Assembly (NCBI GenBank): GCA_947566125.1
Contig: CANOIR010000023.1
Coordinates: 1 to 34,528, forward strand
Direction of reading: 5' to 3'
Source: an uncultured Ruminococcus sp.
Lineage (GTDB): Bacteria; Bacillota; Clostridia; Oscillospirales; Ruminococcaceae
DNA: 34,528 nucleotides
In this document: positions 7,658 through 16,110 of the stretch, in pieces
Layout: each line of letters opens with the position of its first letter
How positions within the stretch are numbered: position 1 is the first letter of the stretch
Made by a program: the position numbers and the translations under genes
Notes under the pieces: generated by a model
The model's input: the letters and a program-made list of their open reading frames with translations, nothing else
The model's database searches: none
Told to the model about the DNA's origin: nothing

Positions 7658-9220
7658 ATGGAAACGATGAAGGTAGCAATTTATTGCCGTCTTTCAGAGG
7701 AGGACAAAAACAAGTTATCCAAAGAAGATGACAGCGAGAGCATTCAAAATCAAAAATCTATGTTAATAGAGTATGCTGTTCAAAAGGAGTGGGAGATTTA
7801 CAATATTTACAGTGATGACGATTACACAGGTTCTGATAGAAACAGACCTGCATTTAATCAACTTTTAAAAGATGCAGAAAGTCATAAATTTGACATTGTG
7901 CTATGCAAAACACAGTCAAGATTTACAAGGGAACTTGAAATTGTTGAGAAGTACATACATGGGCTATTTCCTATTTGGAATATTCGTTTTGTTAGTATCG
8001 TAGACAATGCCGACACAGAAAATAAGGGTAACAAAAAAGCACGTCAGATAAACGGTCTTATTAACGAATGGTACTTGGAAGATATGTCGGACAACATTAA
8101 AAGCGTGTTGACTAATAAAAGAAGAAATGGCGTACATATCGGAGCATTTGCATTGTATGGATATAAAAAAGACCCGAACCAAAAGGGGCATCTTATTATT
8201 GATGAAGAAGCCACACAAATAGTTCGAGAAGTTTTTACTCTGTTTTCACAGGGAATGGGAAAAAGTGCAATCGCAAGGTATTTAAATGAAAAAGGAATTC
8301 CAAATCCTACAGAGTACAAGCGTTTACATGGACTGCGATATAAACAGCCTGTTACAAAGCAAAGCACATTATGGCGATATTCTGCTGTTGCTGATATGCT
8401 TGTTAATGAAATTTATATCGGTAATATGGTTCAAGGTAAATATACAAGCGTTTCCTATAAAAGTAAGAAGAACAAACCGATTCCAAAAGAAAAATGGATT
8501 AGGGTAGAGGGAACACACGAACCGATTATTGATATGGATTTATGGAATACGGTTCAGCAGATGATTAAGCAGAAAGCGAAACCCTTTTCTAATGGGGAAA
8601 TAGGAATCTTTGCAAAAAAAGTAAGGTGTATGAATTGTGGTTATGTAATGCGTTCCACAAAAGCACATGATAGACGTTATTTGAAATGTGCCACAAAAAA
8701 TGTTTGCAAAGATGCTTGTATTGGTTCTTTTATTTCAGTTTCTGTTTTGGAAGAATATGTACTTTCAGAATTAAAGAAGATTACAGAAAAATATCTGGAT
8801 ATGGACAAACTCGAAAAGAATGTTGTTTTTAATCAGAAACTTGACGAGAGAAAACAAAGTCTTGAAGTACAGTTAAAAGAATATAAAGCGAAAATGATTA
8901 ATTGCTCAACTGGTATCAAAACACTGTATCTCGACAAAGTTAAGGGTATCATAACGGAAGATGATTTTATTCAGTTGTCTGCTGATTTGCACAAGGATAA
9001 AAGTACATATGAGAATTTAATCAATGAACTGTCCTTACAGATAGCAGAAATCGAAAAAAAACAGATGAATACGGCAAGCAACAAGGAACAGCTTGAACAA
9101 TATCTGTCTTTGGAACATCTTACACATGATATTGTAAATCAATTGATCGACTGTATTACTGTTGGAAAGCGTGACCCCGAAACTAAGGAAATACCAATTG
9201 AAATCAACTGGAAATTTTAA
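7658..9220 (+). CDS. Large serine recombinase (site-specific integrase/excisionase)
   Basis: 520 residues. The N-terminal resolvase domain begins MKVAIYCRLSEEDK, with the serine of the YCRLS motif as likely nucleophile, and has SIQNQK and SRFTRE motifs. A recombinase domain follows (GYKKDP... IVREVFTLFSQGMGKSAIA). A zinc ribbon (C..CG.......C....C) lies near 325-360, then a long coiled coil (~385-470), as in TnpX/TndX and SpoIVCA relatives. These enzymes integrate and excise elements at short core sites with no host factor. The start is ambiguous: ATG 7658 is only 3 nt from GGAG, and ATG 7667 (MKVAIY...) is 12 nt away. Immediately downstream the sequence turns into a spore-coat catalase fragment, which places this gene at the right end of the element. 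Confidence 0.95.
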   Translation: METMKVAIYCRLSEEDKNKLSKEDDSESIQNQKSMLIEYAVQKEWEIYNIYSDDDYTGSDRNRPAFNQLLKDAESHKFDIVLCKTQSRFTRELEIVEKYIHGLFPIWNIRFVSIVDNADTENKGNKKARQINGLINEWYLEDMSDNIKSVLTNKRRNGVHIGAFALYGYKKDPNQKGHLIIDEEATQIVREVFTLFSQGMGKSAIARYLNEKGIPNPTEYKRLHGLRYKQPVTKQSTLWRYSAVADMLVNEIYIGNMVQGKYTSVSYKSKKNKPIPKEKWIRVEGTHEPIIDMDLWNTVQQMIKQKAKPFSNGEIGIFAKKVRCMNCGYVMRSTKAHDRRYLKCATKNVCKDACIGSFISVSVLEEYVLSELKKITEKYLDMDKLEKNVVFNQKLDERKQSLEVQLKEYKAKMINCSTGIKTLYLDKVKGIITEDDFIQLSADLHKDKSTYENLINELSLQIAEIEKKQMNTASNKEQLEQYLSLEHLTHDIVNQLIDCITVGKRDPETKEIPIEINWKF

Positions 9221-9246
9221 TTTTTAAGTGCTTATGGCGGATTGTC
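9221..9246. other. Probable right attachment junction of the mobile element
   Basis: Between the recombinase stop (9220) and the first residues alignable with CotJC-type catalases (from about 9241) there are only ~20 bp, so the recombination core most likely lies near GGCGGATTGTCGC (9235-9247). The left junction is not in the window, so the core cannot be fixed. Confidence 0.55.
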
Positions 9247-9519
9247 GCAGAGCAAAAAGCTCGCAGCACCTATGATAATATCCTCAGACTTTGCAAAGAC
9301 CCTGATGTACGTGATCCTATCAAGTTCCTTAGAGAACGTGAGATAGTTCACTTCCAAAGATTCGGTGAGGCTCTTAGAAATGTACAAGACGACCTTAATG
9401 CGAAAAACTTCTACTGCTGCAACCCATCATTTGACAAAAACTGTGGCAAACAAAACAGACGCCAAAACCAAAACAGAGCAAACAATAATCTTAATGGAAA
9501 TTTCAAAAGAGGATTTTAA
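9241..9519 (+). pseudogene. cotJC: C-terminal fragment of a CotJC-type manganese catalase (spore coat), split by the element
   Basis: The frame from 9241 reads IVAEQKARSTYDNILRL, then DPDVRDPIKFLREREIVHF with QRFGEAL after it. Established CotJC/Mn-catalase proteins have AAEEKARATY... and LRFLREREIVH in the same spacing at their C-terminal end. About 92 codons remain, ending in a Cys/Asn/Gln-rich tail (FYCCNPSF... then RRQNQNR) and TAA at 9517-9519. No start codon with a ribosome site exists, and the N-terminal ~100 residues with the first metal ligands are absent. The break coincides with the end of the serine-recombinase gene. The frame stays intact to its stop, which fits an insertion that could be precisely reversed rather than a decayed pseudogene. 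Confidence 0.8.
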
Positions 9520-9568
9520 ATAAATTTATTTCATGAGCATCATTAAATTAAATCGACCATAAAATATT

Positions 9569-9609
9569 AAAGAGGCTGCTGCAAGTTTAAAAACTGCAAA
9601 AGCCTCTTT
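9569..9609. terminator. Bidirectional terminator between the cotJC fragment and the spoIID-like gene
   Basis: AAAGAGGCT (9569-9577) pairs with AGCCTCTTT (9601-9609), with an inner GCAAGTTT/AAACTGC stem. It is flanked by A- and T-rich tracts on both sides and lies between convergent gene ends at 9519 and 9625. Confidence 0.8.
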
Positions 9610-9624
9610 TATATAAATTCAATT

Positions 9625-10716
9625 TTATCCTATTGAAAAAGTAAACCTTCCACTTTTAAGTCCAAGCACTGACCTTAGAGATTCTCCTGTAACATTCTTT
9701 GTTCCGCCAATAACTGCACTTGTTACATATCCTCCTCCGCCAAATTCCAGTGAGATCCATGAATATGCATTGCCCGAAAGCGATACGCCATATGCACTTT
9801 GCAAACGTGAACGTACTTCTGATATTGACATATATGTTACCTTGCCATAATTTGGATCATATTCAGCATCATATTCACACGGAACACTAACAAGGTATGG
9901 ATAATTAGTACGAAACACATCATATGCACTTGCTGTATATCCACCGCTTGATGCACTAAATACTGTCATAGCATAACTTCCATCATAGTAAAGTGCCTGT
10001 CCTAAAACTGATTGTACTGCCGCACGTACATTCTCCGGAGGATTCGATTTGCATATGAGAGATGAACTTCCACCGTTTGGATTCATTATAATAGTATAAG
10101 CTGCAACAGCCTGTGCTTTCATAGCTTCATCTTCCATAGTGCTTGACATTTCATTATATACAACCATTGAAACTATATCAAGTACACTGCCACTTCTGCC
10201 GCCTGCTGTAACCACAGATGGCATCTCTGTTTGAACTAGTGTAGTTCCGGGGTAATAATGAAAAAGTATTTGCTTATAATCATAACCGCCATATTTAGCA
10301 TAAGCATTTGCACCATTTTGGCTAAGCCCTACGCCATGTCCAAAACCGTATGTTGTAAATCCAAAATATCCAGACTTTGCATCAGCAAGATTTATTGCAG
10401 CAACTGCACCAGCATTTGTACCAACAGCAGATGATGCAAGTTCACCGGGTTTTAAAGTCTGTTTCAAAGCAGCCTGTTCTTCGTCTACTTCTTCGTATTT
10501 TACAATAGAAAGTTTGGACTTTTCTAACGTTTTCTCTTTATTTCTGAAATTCATTGAATCCGCAACAGAATAACTATGTAACTCCGGTGATGAACAGGAC
10601 GGTGCATTACTTGAAACCTTTTCTGCAAACGCCGTCACTGTCACACAGAACAACATCACTACAGCAATAATTATACTTATAATAACACTGCGAATATTCA
10701 TAAACTTCTTACTCAT
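9625..10716 (-). CDS. SpoIID/LytB-domain secreted protein with reversed motif order
   Basis: 363 residues with a signal peptide or N-terminal anchor (hydrophobic 10-30, ...TVTAFA). SpoIID proteins are lytic transglycosylases acting on denuded peptidoglycan. Here the block usually at the C-terminal end (GFGHGVGLSQNGA, 124-136, then YKQILFHYYPGTTL to 160) comes first. The block usually N-terminal (SMVVYNEM with putative catalytic Glu189, then EAMKAQAVAAYT, 197-208) follows it. The common Arg of ARTY is Tyr here. The remainder has ASSGGYTA and ends with a VTGESLRSVLGLKS motif typical of the family. The start overlaps the sortase stop by 8 nt, so translation is probably coupled. Role in cell-wall remodelling is inferred; engulfment function is not shown, since SpoIID paralogues also occur outside sporulation. 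Confidence 0.85.
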   Translation of the reverse strand: MSKKFMNIRSVIISIIIAVVMLFCVTVTAFAEKVSSNAPSCSSPELHSYSVADSMNFRNKEKTLEKSKLSIVKYEEVDEEQAALKQTLKPGELASSAVGTNAGAVAAINLADAKSGYFGFTTYGFGHGVGLSQNGANAYAKYGGYDYKQILFHYYPGTTLVQTEMPSVVTAGGRSGSVLDIVSMVVYNEMSSTMEDEAMKAQAVAAYTIIMNPNGGSSSLICKSNPPENVRAAVQSVLGQALYYDGSYAMTVFSASSGGYTASAYDVFRTNYPYLVSVPCEYDAEYDPNYGKVTYMSISEVRSRLQSAYGVSLSGNAYSWISLEFGGGGYVTSAVIGGTKNVTGESLRSVLGLKSGRFTFSIG

Positions 10717-11632
10717 CTCCGATTGCTTCTAAGTCTTCTGATGAATCAGATTCAGAAGAATCTGTAGCCTTTGCTTCACCGTTTATAAGCTTCTTGATAG
10801 ATGCTTCTGTTTCATCTTCACGAAGACGTCTTGCAACGATAAGAAATCTTGAATTATCCTCATCGGAATAACAAGTTGAAAGTGTCAAAAGGTTATCGCC
10901 AAACTCAACATCAATCTTATTATCCTCTATCATATTCATCTTCTTGATAGTGTTTACATAATAATTAAAATGCTTTTCATCATCAAGTTCTTCCATGTTC
11001 CAATAAGGGAAACCGTCCCATGTTATTGGATCTGCATAAAGGTCATCACTTGGCGGTTCAGAATCGCCTGAAGTAATTATAAGACCAAATATAACATAAT
11101 CATAATCCTTATAATTTGAACTAAACTTTATAATAGGACTTTCCTTGTAGAACTCAAGATCCTGACGATAACGTCTTAGAGAACCAAACATAGTATTATC
11201 TGCCATATTATGACCATAAAGAAGAATATTTTCAGAATGTTCGCTTTCCTTCCAACTGAAAACATCACGGAAATCCATAAATACAGTACCTGCTCTGTAA
11301 TCCGTACCGTCAAATCCAACGTGCAGATAATAATCATTATCCTCTGTCTGAACTACCGGATTGTCAACATCAGTACCAGGGACACTGATATAAGCTACAG
11401 TATCTGGATTCTGTGCCAGAAGTTTTTTAGCACGGCTGAGCAGAGGTGGTTCTTTTTCTTCTTCAGCAGACTTTTCATCATTTTTATCTTTATTGTCCGC
11501 TTTATTAACATCATTTTCCTCATCTGCTGATGTACCTATTTCAGCTGTTTGATCAATCTTATTGCTGCATCCTGTTGCCGCACAAACAAACACGGAAAGC
11601 AATGCCGCACATACTAAAAAATTCCTTTTCAT
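10709..11632 (-). CDS. Class B sortase with lipoprotein-like signal
   Basis: 307 residues. The sortase fold is recognisable: VAYISVPGTDVDNPVVQ near 79, LLYGHNM with His141, TLSTC with Cys254, and Arg262 in the SRFLIVARR strand, the full His-Cys-Arg triad. Class B is indicated by the N-terminal helix region, the long insertion between the His and Cys strands and the overall length. Sortases cleave sorting signals and join surface proteins to peptidoglycan or to one another. The N-terminus (hydrophobic 5-20, then ATGC with Cys22) looks like a lipobox rather than the usual uncleaved anchor. An acidic/lysine-rich spacer (35-62) precedes the catalytic domain. No substrate with a sorting motif is encoded nearby. 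A second class B sortase lies 24 nt upstream. Confidence 0.92.
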   Translation of the reverse strand: MKRNFLVCAALLSVFVCAATGCSNKIDQTAEIGTSADEENDVNKADNKDKNDEKSAEEEKEPPLLSRAKKLLAQNPDTVAYISVPGTDVDNPVVQTEDNDYYLHVGFDGTDYRAGTVFMDFRDVFSWKESEHSENILLYGHNMADNTMFGSLRRYRQDLEFYKESPIIKFSSNYKDYDYVIFGLIITSGDSEPPSDDLYADPITWDGFPYWNMEELDDEKHFNYYVNTIKKMNMIEDNKIDVEFGDNLLTLSTCYSDEDNSRFLIVARRLREDETEASIKKLINGEAKATDSSESDSSEDLEAIGDE

Positions 11633-11656
11633 AACAACATCTCTTTTCTATAAATA

Positions 11657-13030
11657 TTAACCATATGGAACGAACTCTGCATTTGGATCATAAGAGCTGC
11701 TGTCCCAATGGATAGTAGGCCATTTTATATTTGGGTTGGGCTTACTATTACGAGTGCCCTCGTAAATATCTTCACCTTCACGAACCATTCTTGCACAAAC
11801 TACAAGTCGTCCGTTGCTTATAACACTACTGCAAGTAGACAATGTAAGAAGTCTATCGCCATATTCTACATCAACATCTGTAAGGCGCATAGTACGGCGT
11901 TTTACTTCATTCACATAACCATAGAAATCCGCTTCGTTTTGAAAGTTTATATAATTCCAATAATCAAAACGTGTATCAGATGTATCAACAGCATCGGCAA
12001 TGAAGTAACCATATATTTTAAAGGTATATTCTTTATAATTTGAATTTATCTCAATAATAGGATGTTCTTGATAATATTCGTCTTGATTTGCATAATTTCT
12101 CAAGCTACCGAACATCGAACCATCTCTCATATCGTGACCGTATATGATCAAATTATCAGAAGTTGGTACGGAAAGACGTCCATTATCACCCACTACATCA
12201 AAATCGCATCTAAAATCAAGATATATCGAACCAAGATGTGACTCATTACCATAAAAATCATGTTGTAAAAAGAACTCCTGACCTTCCGTATCATCTTTAT
12301 TTTGCATAACAGGATAATTTATAATCGTATCAGGAACGCTTATAAAGCCTACCACATCAGGACTGATCTCCAAAAGATTTGCAGCTCCCGGTATCATGTT
12401 ATATGTTTCTTCCTCTGTTGCAGCTTCTTCTGTATTAACAATATCAATTGCAGATTCAGCATCAGTCTGTACAGTAGTTTCTGTATTCGCTTTGCTGCCA
12501 TATTTATTTGATATATCATCATACTGCTGCTGTGTATCATATCTGTTATAAAGCTCTGTTCCAAGCCATACGATACAGCCTGAAAATACACAAACAGAAA
12601 GCCAGAATACAGATTTTCTCATGATCTCACTGGCATTATCACCTTTTCTAAAGATGATACCGCCTGAAGCTGACTTTTTCTTTCTTCGTTTCTTTTTACC
12701 TTGATTTGTTCTGTTTTGATTTTTGCCCTTTGATTTTTGCACTCGGGGAGCAGACATATTGCCCGGCTGATTTTTCTTTTCATCTATCAGCCTGCGTATA
12801 CGTTCTTCCCTTTCATACTTTTCAGGATTTTCTTTTTTGTCCTTAAAAAGCTTTACATTGTCCTTAATACGCTTGCGTATCTCTTCCTCTTCTTCTTTTT
12901 TTTCAATTTCATACAAGGTATTTCGGATACTTTTTATCTTTTCAATTTCTGCTGTGGATTTTATTTTGACAGGATTATTCTTCTGCTCTGCATTTTTATT
13001 GCAGTTGATGTCAGGCGTTTTGTCCTGCAT
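11657..13030 (-). CDS. Class B sortase with long cytosolic coiled-coil extension
   Basis: I start at ATG 13030 rather than 13075: GGAGG lies 8 nt upstream inside the end of pncC, whose stop is 2 nt before. This gives 457 residues. Residues 1-120 are highly charged, with a probable coiled coil (~28-85) and a Lys/Arg cluster (112-119). One membrane segment (~140-159) orients the rest outside by the positive-inside rule. After an acidic Thr-rich spacer comes the sortase domain: VGFISVPDTIINYPVMQ (from 227), IIYGHDM with His299, TLSTC with Cys400, and Arg408. The sortase domain resembles the downstream sortase, so a duplication is likely. The cytosolic extension is not part of the normal sortase fold. 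Confidence 0.92.
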   Translation of the reverse strand: MQDKTPDINCNKNAEQKNNPVKIKSTAEIEKIKSIRNTLYEIEKKEEEEEIRKRIKDNVKLFKDKKENPEKYEREERIRRLIDEKKNQPGNMSAPRVQKSKGKNQNRTNQGKKKRRKKKSASGGIIFRKGDNASEIMRKSVFWLSVCVFSGCIVWLGTELYNRYDTQQQYDDISNKYGSKANTETTVQTDAESAIDIVNTEEAATEEETYNMIPGAANLLEISPDVVGFISVPDTIINYPVMQNKDDTEGQEFFLQHDFYGNESHLGSIYLDFRCDFDVVGDNGRLSVPTSDNLIIYGHDMRDGSMFGSLRNYANQDEYYQEHPIIEINSNYKEYTFKIYGYFIADAVDTSDTRFDYWNYINFQNEADFYGYVNEVKRRTMRLTDVDVEYGDRLLTLSTCSSVISNGRLVVCARMVREGEDIYEGTRNSKPNPNIKWPTIHWDSSSYDPNAEFVPYG

Positions 13031-13032
13031 TC

Positions 13033-13584
13033 CTATTCCTCCAAAAGCATTCTGAGAGACATTCCAAAAGCACACACTGCCGCTGCATTACGAACTTCTC
13101 TGCGTGTAATGCACTGCATTTCATACGCTTTAATATGACACACACAAAGCTTATCACCAAATATAATTCCGGCATATACAGTACCGACCGGACAATCAGG
13201 AGTGCCGCCACTGGGTCCTGCCAGACCGGTTATGGAAATACACAAATCAGCACCCGACAGCTTTTTCAGTCCCAAAACCATAGCTTCTGCTGTTTGATAA
13301 CTTACAGCACCATACTTTGAAAGAATATCCTCTGGTACGCCAAGCAGTTTCATTTTTACATCATTTGAATATGTGCATAAACCCATTTCAAAGACTTTTG
13401 ATGCTCCCGAAACACTTGTTATAAGCTCTGATAAAAGTCCTCCTGTACAGCTTTCAGCAGTACTGATCTTCAAATCTCTCTTATCAAGTAATTGTACAAT
13501 ATTTTCAATGGTTTTGTCAAGGGCATTTGCATTTTCTTTATAAATTTGCACAACATCTTCACATGATACACTCATGCTTTTCAT
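13033..13584 (-). CDS. pncC: PncC/CinA C-terminal domain protein, NMN amidohydrolase
   Basis: 183 residues containing only the CinA C-terminal domain. Diagnostic stretches are TAESCTGGLLSELIT (from ~38), SKVFEMGLCTYSN..K, SYQTAEAM, and ITGLAGPSGGTP..PVGTVY. The enzyme converts nicotinamide mononucleotide to nicotinate mononucleotide plus ammonia in pyridine nucleotide recycling. The N-terminal molybdopterin-binding-like half of full CinA (about 400 residues in Bacillus) is absent, as in stand-alone PncC. The gene sits between thiI (24 nt upstream) and the first sortase (2 nt downstream, whose ribosome site lies in the end of this gene). Confidence 0.9.
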   Translation of the reverse strand: MKSMSVSCEDVVQIYKENANALDKTIENIVQLLDKRDLKISTAESCTGGLLSELITSVSGASKVFEMGLCTYSNDVKMKLLGVPEDILSKYGAVSYQTAEAMVLGLKKLSGADLCISITGLAGPSGGTPDCPVGTVYAGIIFGDKLCVCHIKAYEMQCITRREVRNAAAVCAFGMSLRMLLEE

Positions 13585-13608
13585 TTATTTCACGAACCTT
13601 TCAAAGTG

Positions 13609-14805
13609 TCACAGTATCACCTTATCGCCGATTTTAAATATTTTCATCTCTGTTTCCGCCACAGCCTTTTCAATAAGAGGCTCAAAATCGAAGTTTGATT
13701 CTGCTTTTTCTACCTCTTCAAGATGCGGATGAACACGTGGATGTCTTGGCGTAAATACTGTACAGCAATCCTCATATGGCAGTGTAGATATATCAAATGT
13801 ATCTATTTCCCTTGATGTTTCAACTATTTCAGTCTTATCCATTGCAATAAGCGGACGCATAACAGGAATATTGCACACTGCATCTGTACAGGTTATTCCT
13901 TCCATAGTCTGGCTTGCTACTTGACCTATGCTTTCACCGGTAACAAGTGCACTGCAATTATCTTGTGCAGCGATTTTCATAGCTATTTTCATCATAAGTC
14001 TTCGCATTATAATAGTAAAATATTCTTCAGGACAATTTTTCTTTATCTCCTCCTGAATTTCAGTAAAAGGCACACAGAAAAAAGCTATATTACCGCAGTA
14101 TTCTGTCATTTTTCGGCAAAGTGCTTCTACTTTAAGTTGTGCACGGTCTGATGTATACGGCGGACTTACATAATGTATTGCGGAAATATGTACACCTCTT
14201 CTTGCCATTCTATAGCCTGCCACAGGGCTGTCAATACCTCCAGACAATAACAGCAATGCTTTGCCGCTTGAACCAACAGGAAGTCCGCCAGCACCTTTTA
14301 TGCTGTCTCCATGCACATAAGCATGAGTATCGCGTATCTCAACAGCAACAGTTACTTCCGGATTATGGACATCTACTGTAAGATTCGGAAATGCATCTAA
14401 AATCACACCGCCAAGCTCCATGCATATTTCAGGCGACTTCATTGGAAATGATTTATCAGCACGTTTTGCCGTAACTTTAAACGTATTAGCGAGAGAAAGT
14501 TCATCTGACAAATATGTTTTTGCAAGCTCTGAAATGGCTTCAAGATTTTTTTCACAAGCTTTTGCTCTGCATATTGCCGCTATACCAAAAACTTTCTTTA
14601 CACATTCTATAGCAGAATCTATATCCTGTCCATCCTCTCGTGGTTCAATATAAATTGTTGACTGTGCTTTTGTAACTGAAAATGCACCTACCTTGCGAAG
14701 TCTGCGACGAAGGTTTTTCATAAGAATATCTTCAAAAGTTTTTTTATTAAGCCCTTTAAGTGCAATTTCGCCATATTTGGCGAGAATTATTTCATTTGCT
14801 GCCAT
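13609..14805 (-). CDS. thiI: tRNA 4-thiouridine synthase ThiI, without rhodanese domain
   Basis: The start at ATG 14805 (MAANEIILAKYGEIALKG) has an AGGA site 9 nt upstream. A GTG at 14820 has none, so the protein is 398 residues. The order is an N-terminal ferredoxin-like plus THUMP region (~1-160), then an ATP-pyrophosphatase domain with the PP-loop SGGIDSP (188-194). It adenylates U8 of tRNA for sulfur transfer. There is no C-terminal rhodanese domain; E. coli ThiI is ~480 residues and has one. The short form, as in Bacillus, takes sulfur from a dedicated cysteine desulfurase, and such a gene lies 24 nt upstream in the same operon. Confidence 0.95.
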   Translation of the reverse strand: MAANEIILAKYGEIALKGLNKKTFEDILMKNLRRRLRKVGAFSVTKAQSTIYIEPREDGQDIDSAIECVKKVFGIAAICRAKACEKNLEAISELAKTYLSDELSLANTFKVTAKRADKSFPMKSPEICMELGGVILDAFPNLTVDVHNPEVTVAVEIRDTHAYVHGDSIKGAGGLPVGSSGKALLLLSGGIDSPVAGYRMARRGVHISAIHYVSPPYTSDRAQLKVEALCRKMTEYCGNIAFFCVPFTEIQEEIKKNCPEEYFTIIMRRLMMKIAMKIAAQDNCSALVTGESIGQVASQTMEGITCTDAVCNIPVMRPLIAMDKTEIVETSREIDTFDISTLPYEDCCTVFTPRHPRVHPHLEEVEKAESNFDFEPLIEKAVAETEMKIFKIGDKVIL

Positions 14806-14829
14806 ATTTTCTATCCTCACTTATTTTTA

Positions 14830-15969
14830 TTATCTATGCATTATATCTCTCTGACCTGATGCTATTGCATCAACAAGAGCATTTATATCATCCATTGTAT
14901 TTTCACAAGAAAAGCTTATTCTAATTATGCTGTCTGCTTCTTCTGAAGTTGCACCGAATATCTCCGGTACTCCGCTGCCTGCACCTTTTGAACAAGCTGA
15001 GCCGCTTGAAACATATATTCCTTTTGCTTCAAGATAATGCAGCATTATCTCTGAACGAATTTTTGGAATAATTATACTTATAATATATGGCGATGCATCT
15101 ATAGGTGACAATATTCGCACGCTTTCAAGCTGTTCTAATTTCTCCCTAAGCAAAATATTCAAGCTTTTAACATATTCAAAACGCTTATCTATATCAGCAG
15201 ATAAAACTTCCACAGCTGCTCCAAACCCTGCAATAAGCGGAACACTTTCTGTACCTGCACGAAGTCCCATCTCCTGCTTTCCACCTAAAATAAGCGGTCG
15301 AATTTTTGAGCCTTTTTTTACATAAAGTACGCCTATTCCCTTAGCAGCATGAACCTTATGACCGCTTATGGAAATAAAATCAGCACAAAGAGAACCAGCA
15401 TTAACAGAGTATTTCATAAATGCCTGTACTGCATCACAGTGAGTGATAATATGTGGGAACTTTCTCTTCACCATATTGAACACTTCTTTTACAGGCAAAA
15501 CATGACCAGTTTCATTATTCACCATCATCATGCTTATCATTACTGTATTGTCATCACACGCATTTAAAAAGTTGATCGCTTTATATTTACCTGTTTCATC
15601 AGGCTTTATCTCAACTATTTCAAAACCATCATTTTCCGAAAGAAACGCAAGAGTTTTCTTAACTGATGCGTGTTCTACTGCACTTGTTACGATCTTCTTT
15701 CTGCGTTTGCCATAGGCCGCAGCTGTACTTTTAAGTGCCATATTCGTACTTTCAGTTGCACATGATGTAAATATTATTTCCCTTGTATCACAGTTTAAAG
15801 CAGATGCAATAATTGCCTTTGCATAATCTAATTCTTTCTGTGCTTCCAGCCCTTCCCTATGTAATGATGACGGGTTGCCGTAATGTTCTGAAAGGCATCT
15901 CAGCATCGCCTTTACAGCGGCGTTGCAAGACTTTGTAGTTGCTGCATTATCAAGATAGTGTGTGGTCAT
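14830..15969 (-). CDS. Cysteine desulfurase, NifS/IscS family (NifZ-like partner of ThiI)
   Basis: 379 residues, normal for the family. It starts YLDNAATT, has EHYGNPSSLH (28-37), the PLP-binding SGHKVHAAKG with Lys205, GTESVPLIAG (from 239) and the mobile active-site loop SSGSACSKG with Cys326. The enzyme takes sulfur from cysteine as a persulfide. Placement directly before a rhodanese-less thiI suggests it is the sulfur donor for s4U in tRNA, like Bacillus NifZ, rather than the main Fe-S cluster enzyme. GGAGG precedes the ATG by 10 nt. It is the first gene after the promoter at 16001-16029. Confidence 0.95.
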   Translation of the reverse strand: MTTHYLDNAATTKSCNAAVKAMLRCLSEHYGNPSSLHREGLEAQKELDYAKAIIASALNCDTREIIFTSCATESTNMALKSTAAAYGKRRKKIVTSAVEHASVKKTLAFLSENDGFEIVEIKPDETGKYKAINFLNACDDNTVMISMMMVNNETGHVLPVKEVFNMVKRKFPHIITHCDAVQAFMKYSVNAGSLCADFISISGHKVHAAKGIGVLYVKKGSKIRPLILGGKQEMGLRAGTESVPLIAGFGAAVEVLSADIDKRFEYVKSLNILLREKLEQLESVRILSPIDASPYIISIIIPKIRSEIMLHYLEAKGIYVSSGSACSKGAGSGVPEIFGATSEEADSIIRISFSCENTMDDINALVDAIASGQRDIMHR

Positions 15970-16000
15970 ATATTAAAACCTCCGATATAATATCTTTTTT

Positions 16001-16029
16001 ATTATATCACATTTTTATATTTGATGCAA
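16001..16029 (-). promoter_or_regulatory. Promoter of the cysteine desulfurase-thiI-pncC-sortase-spoIID operon
   Basis: On the minus strand TTGCAT (16024-16029), 17-nt spacer, TATAAT (16001-16006). The expected start of transcription is ~40 nt ahead of the ATG at 15969. No other terminator or good promoter is seen before 9625. Confidence 0.75.
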
Positions 16030-16061
16030 GTGTTTCAACATCATTTTCAACTGTAATCAAA

Positions 16062-16093
16062 AAATATGCCGCACATAACAGTGCGGCATATTT
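16062..16093 (-). terminator. Intrinsic terminator of pfkA
   Basis: Perfect 13-bp stem AAATATGCCGCAC (16062-16074) with GTGCGGCATATTT (16081-16093), 6-nt loop. On the minus strand it runs into a T-tract, 18 nt after the pfkA stop. Confidence 0.93.
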
Positions 16094-16110
16094 AAGAAAT
16101 TCATATTTAA

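Noticed and set aside
7543..7731. 62-codon plus-strand frame overlapping the recombinase start
   Set aside because: It runs through the hairpin and the recombinase ribosome site, has no site of its own, and competes with the better-supported 7437-7604 ORF.
13031..13075. Upstream 15-residue extension of the second sortase overlapping pncC
   Set aside because: The ribosome site GGAGG lies inside this extension and points to ATG 13030.
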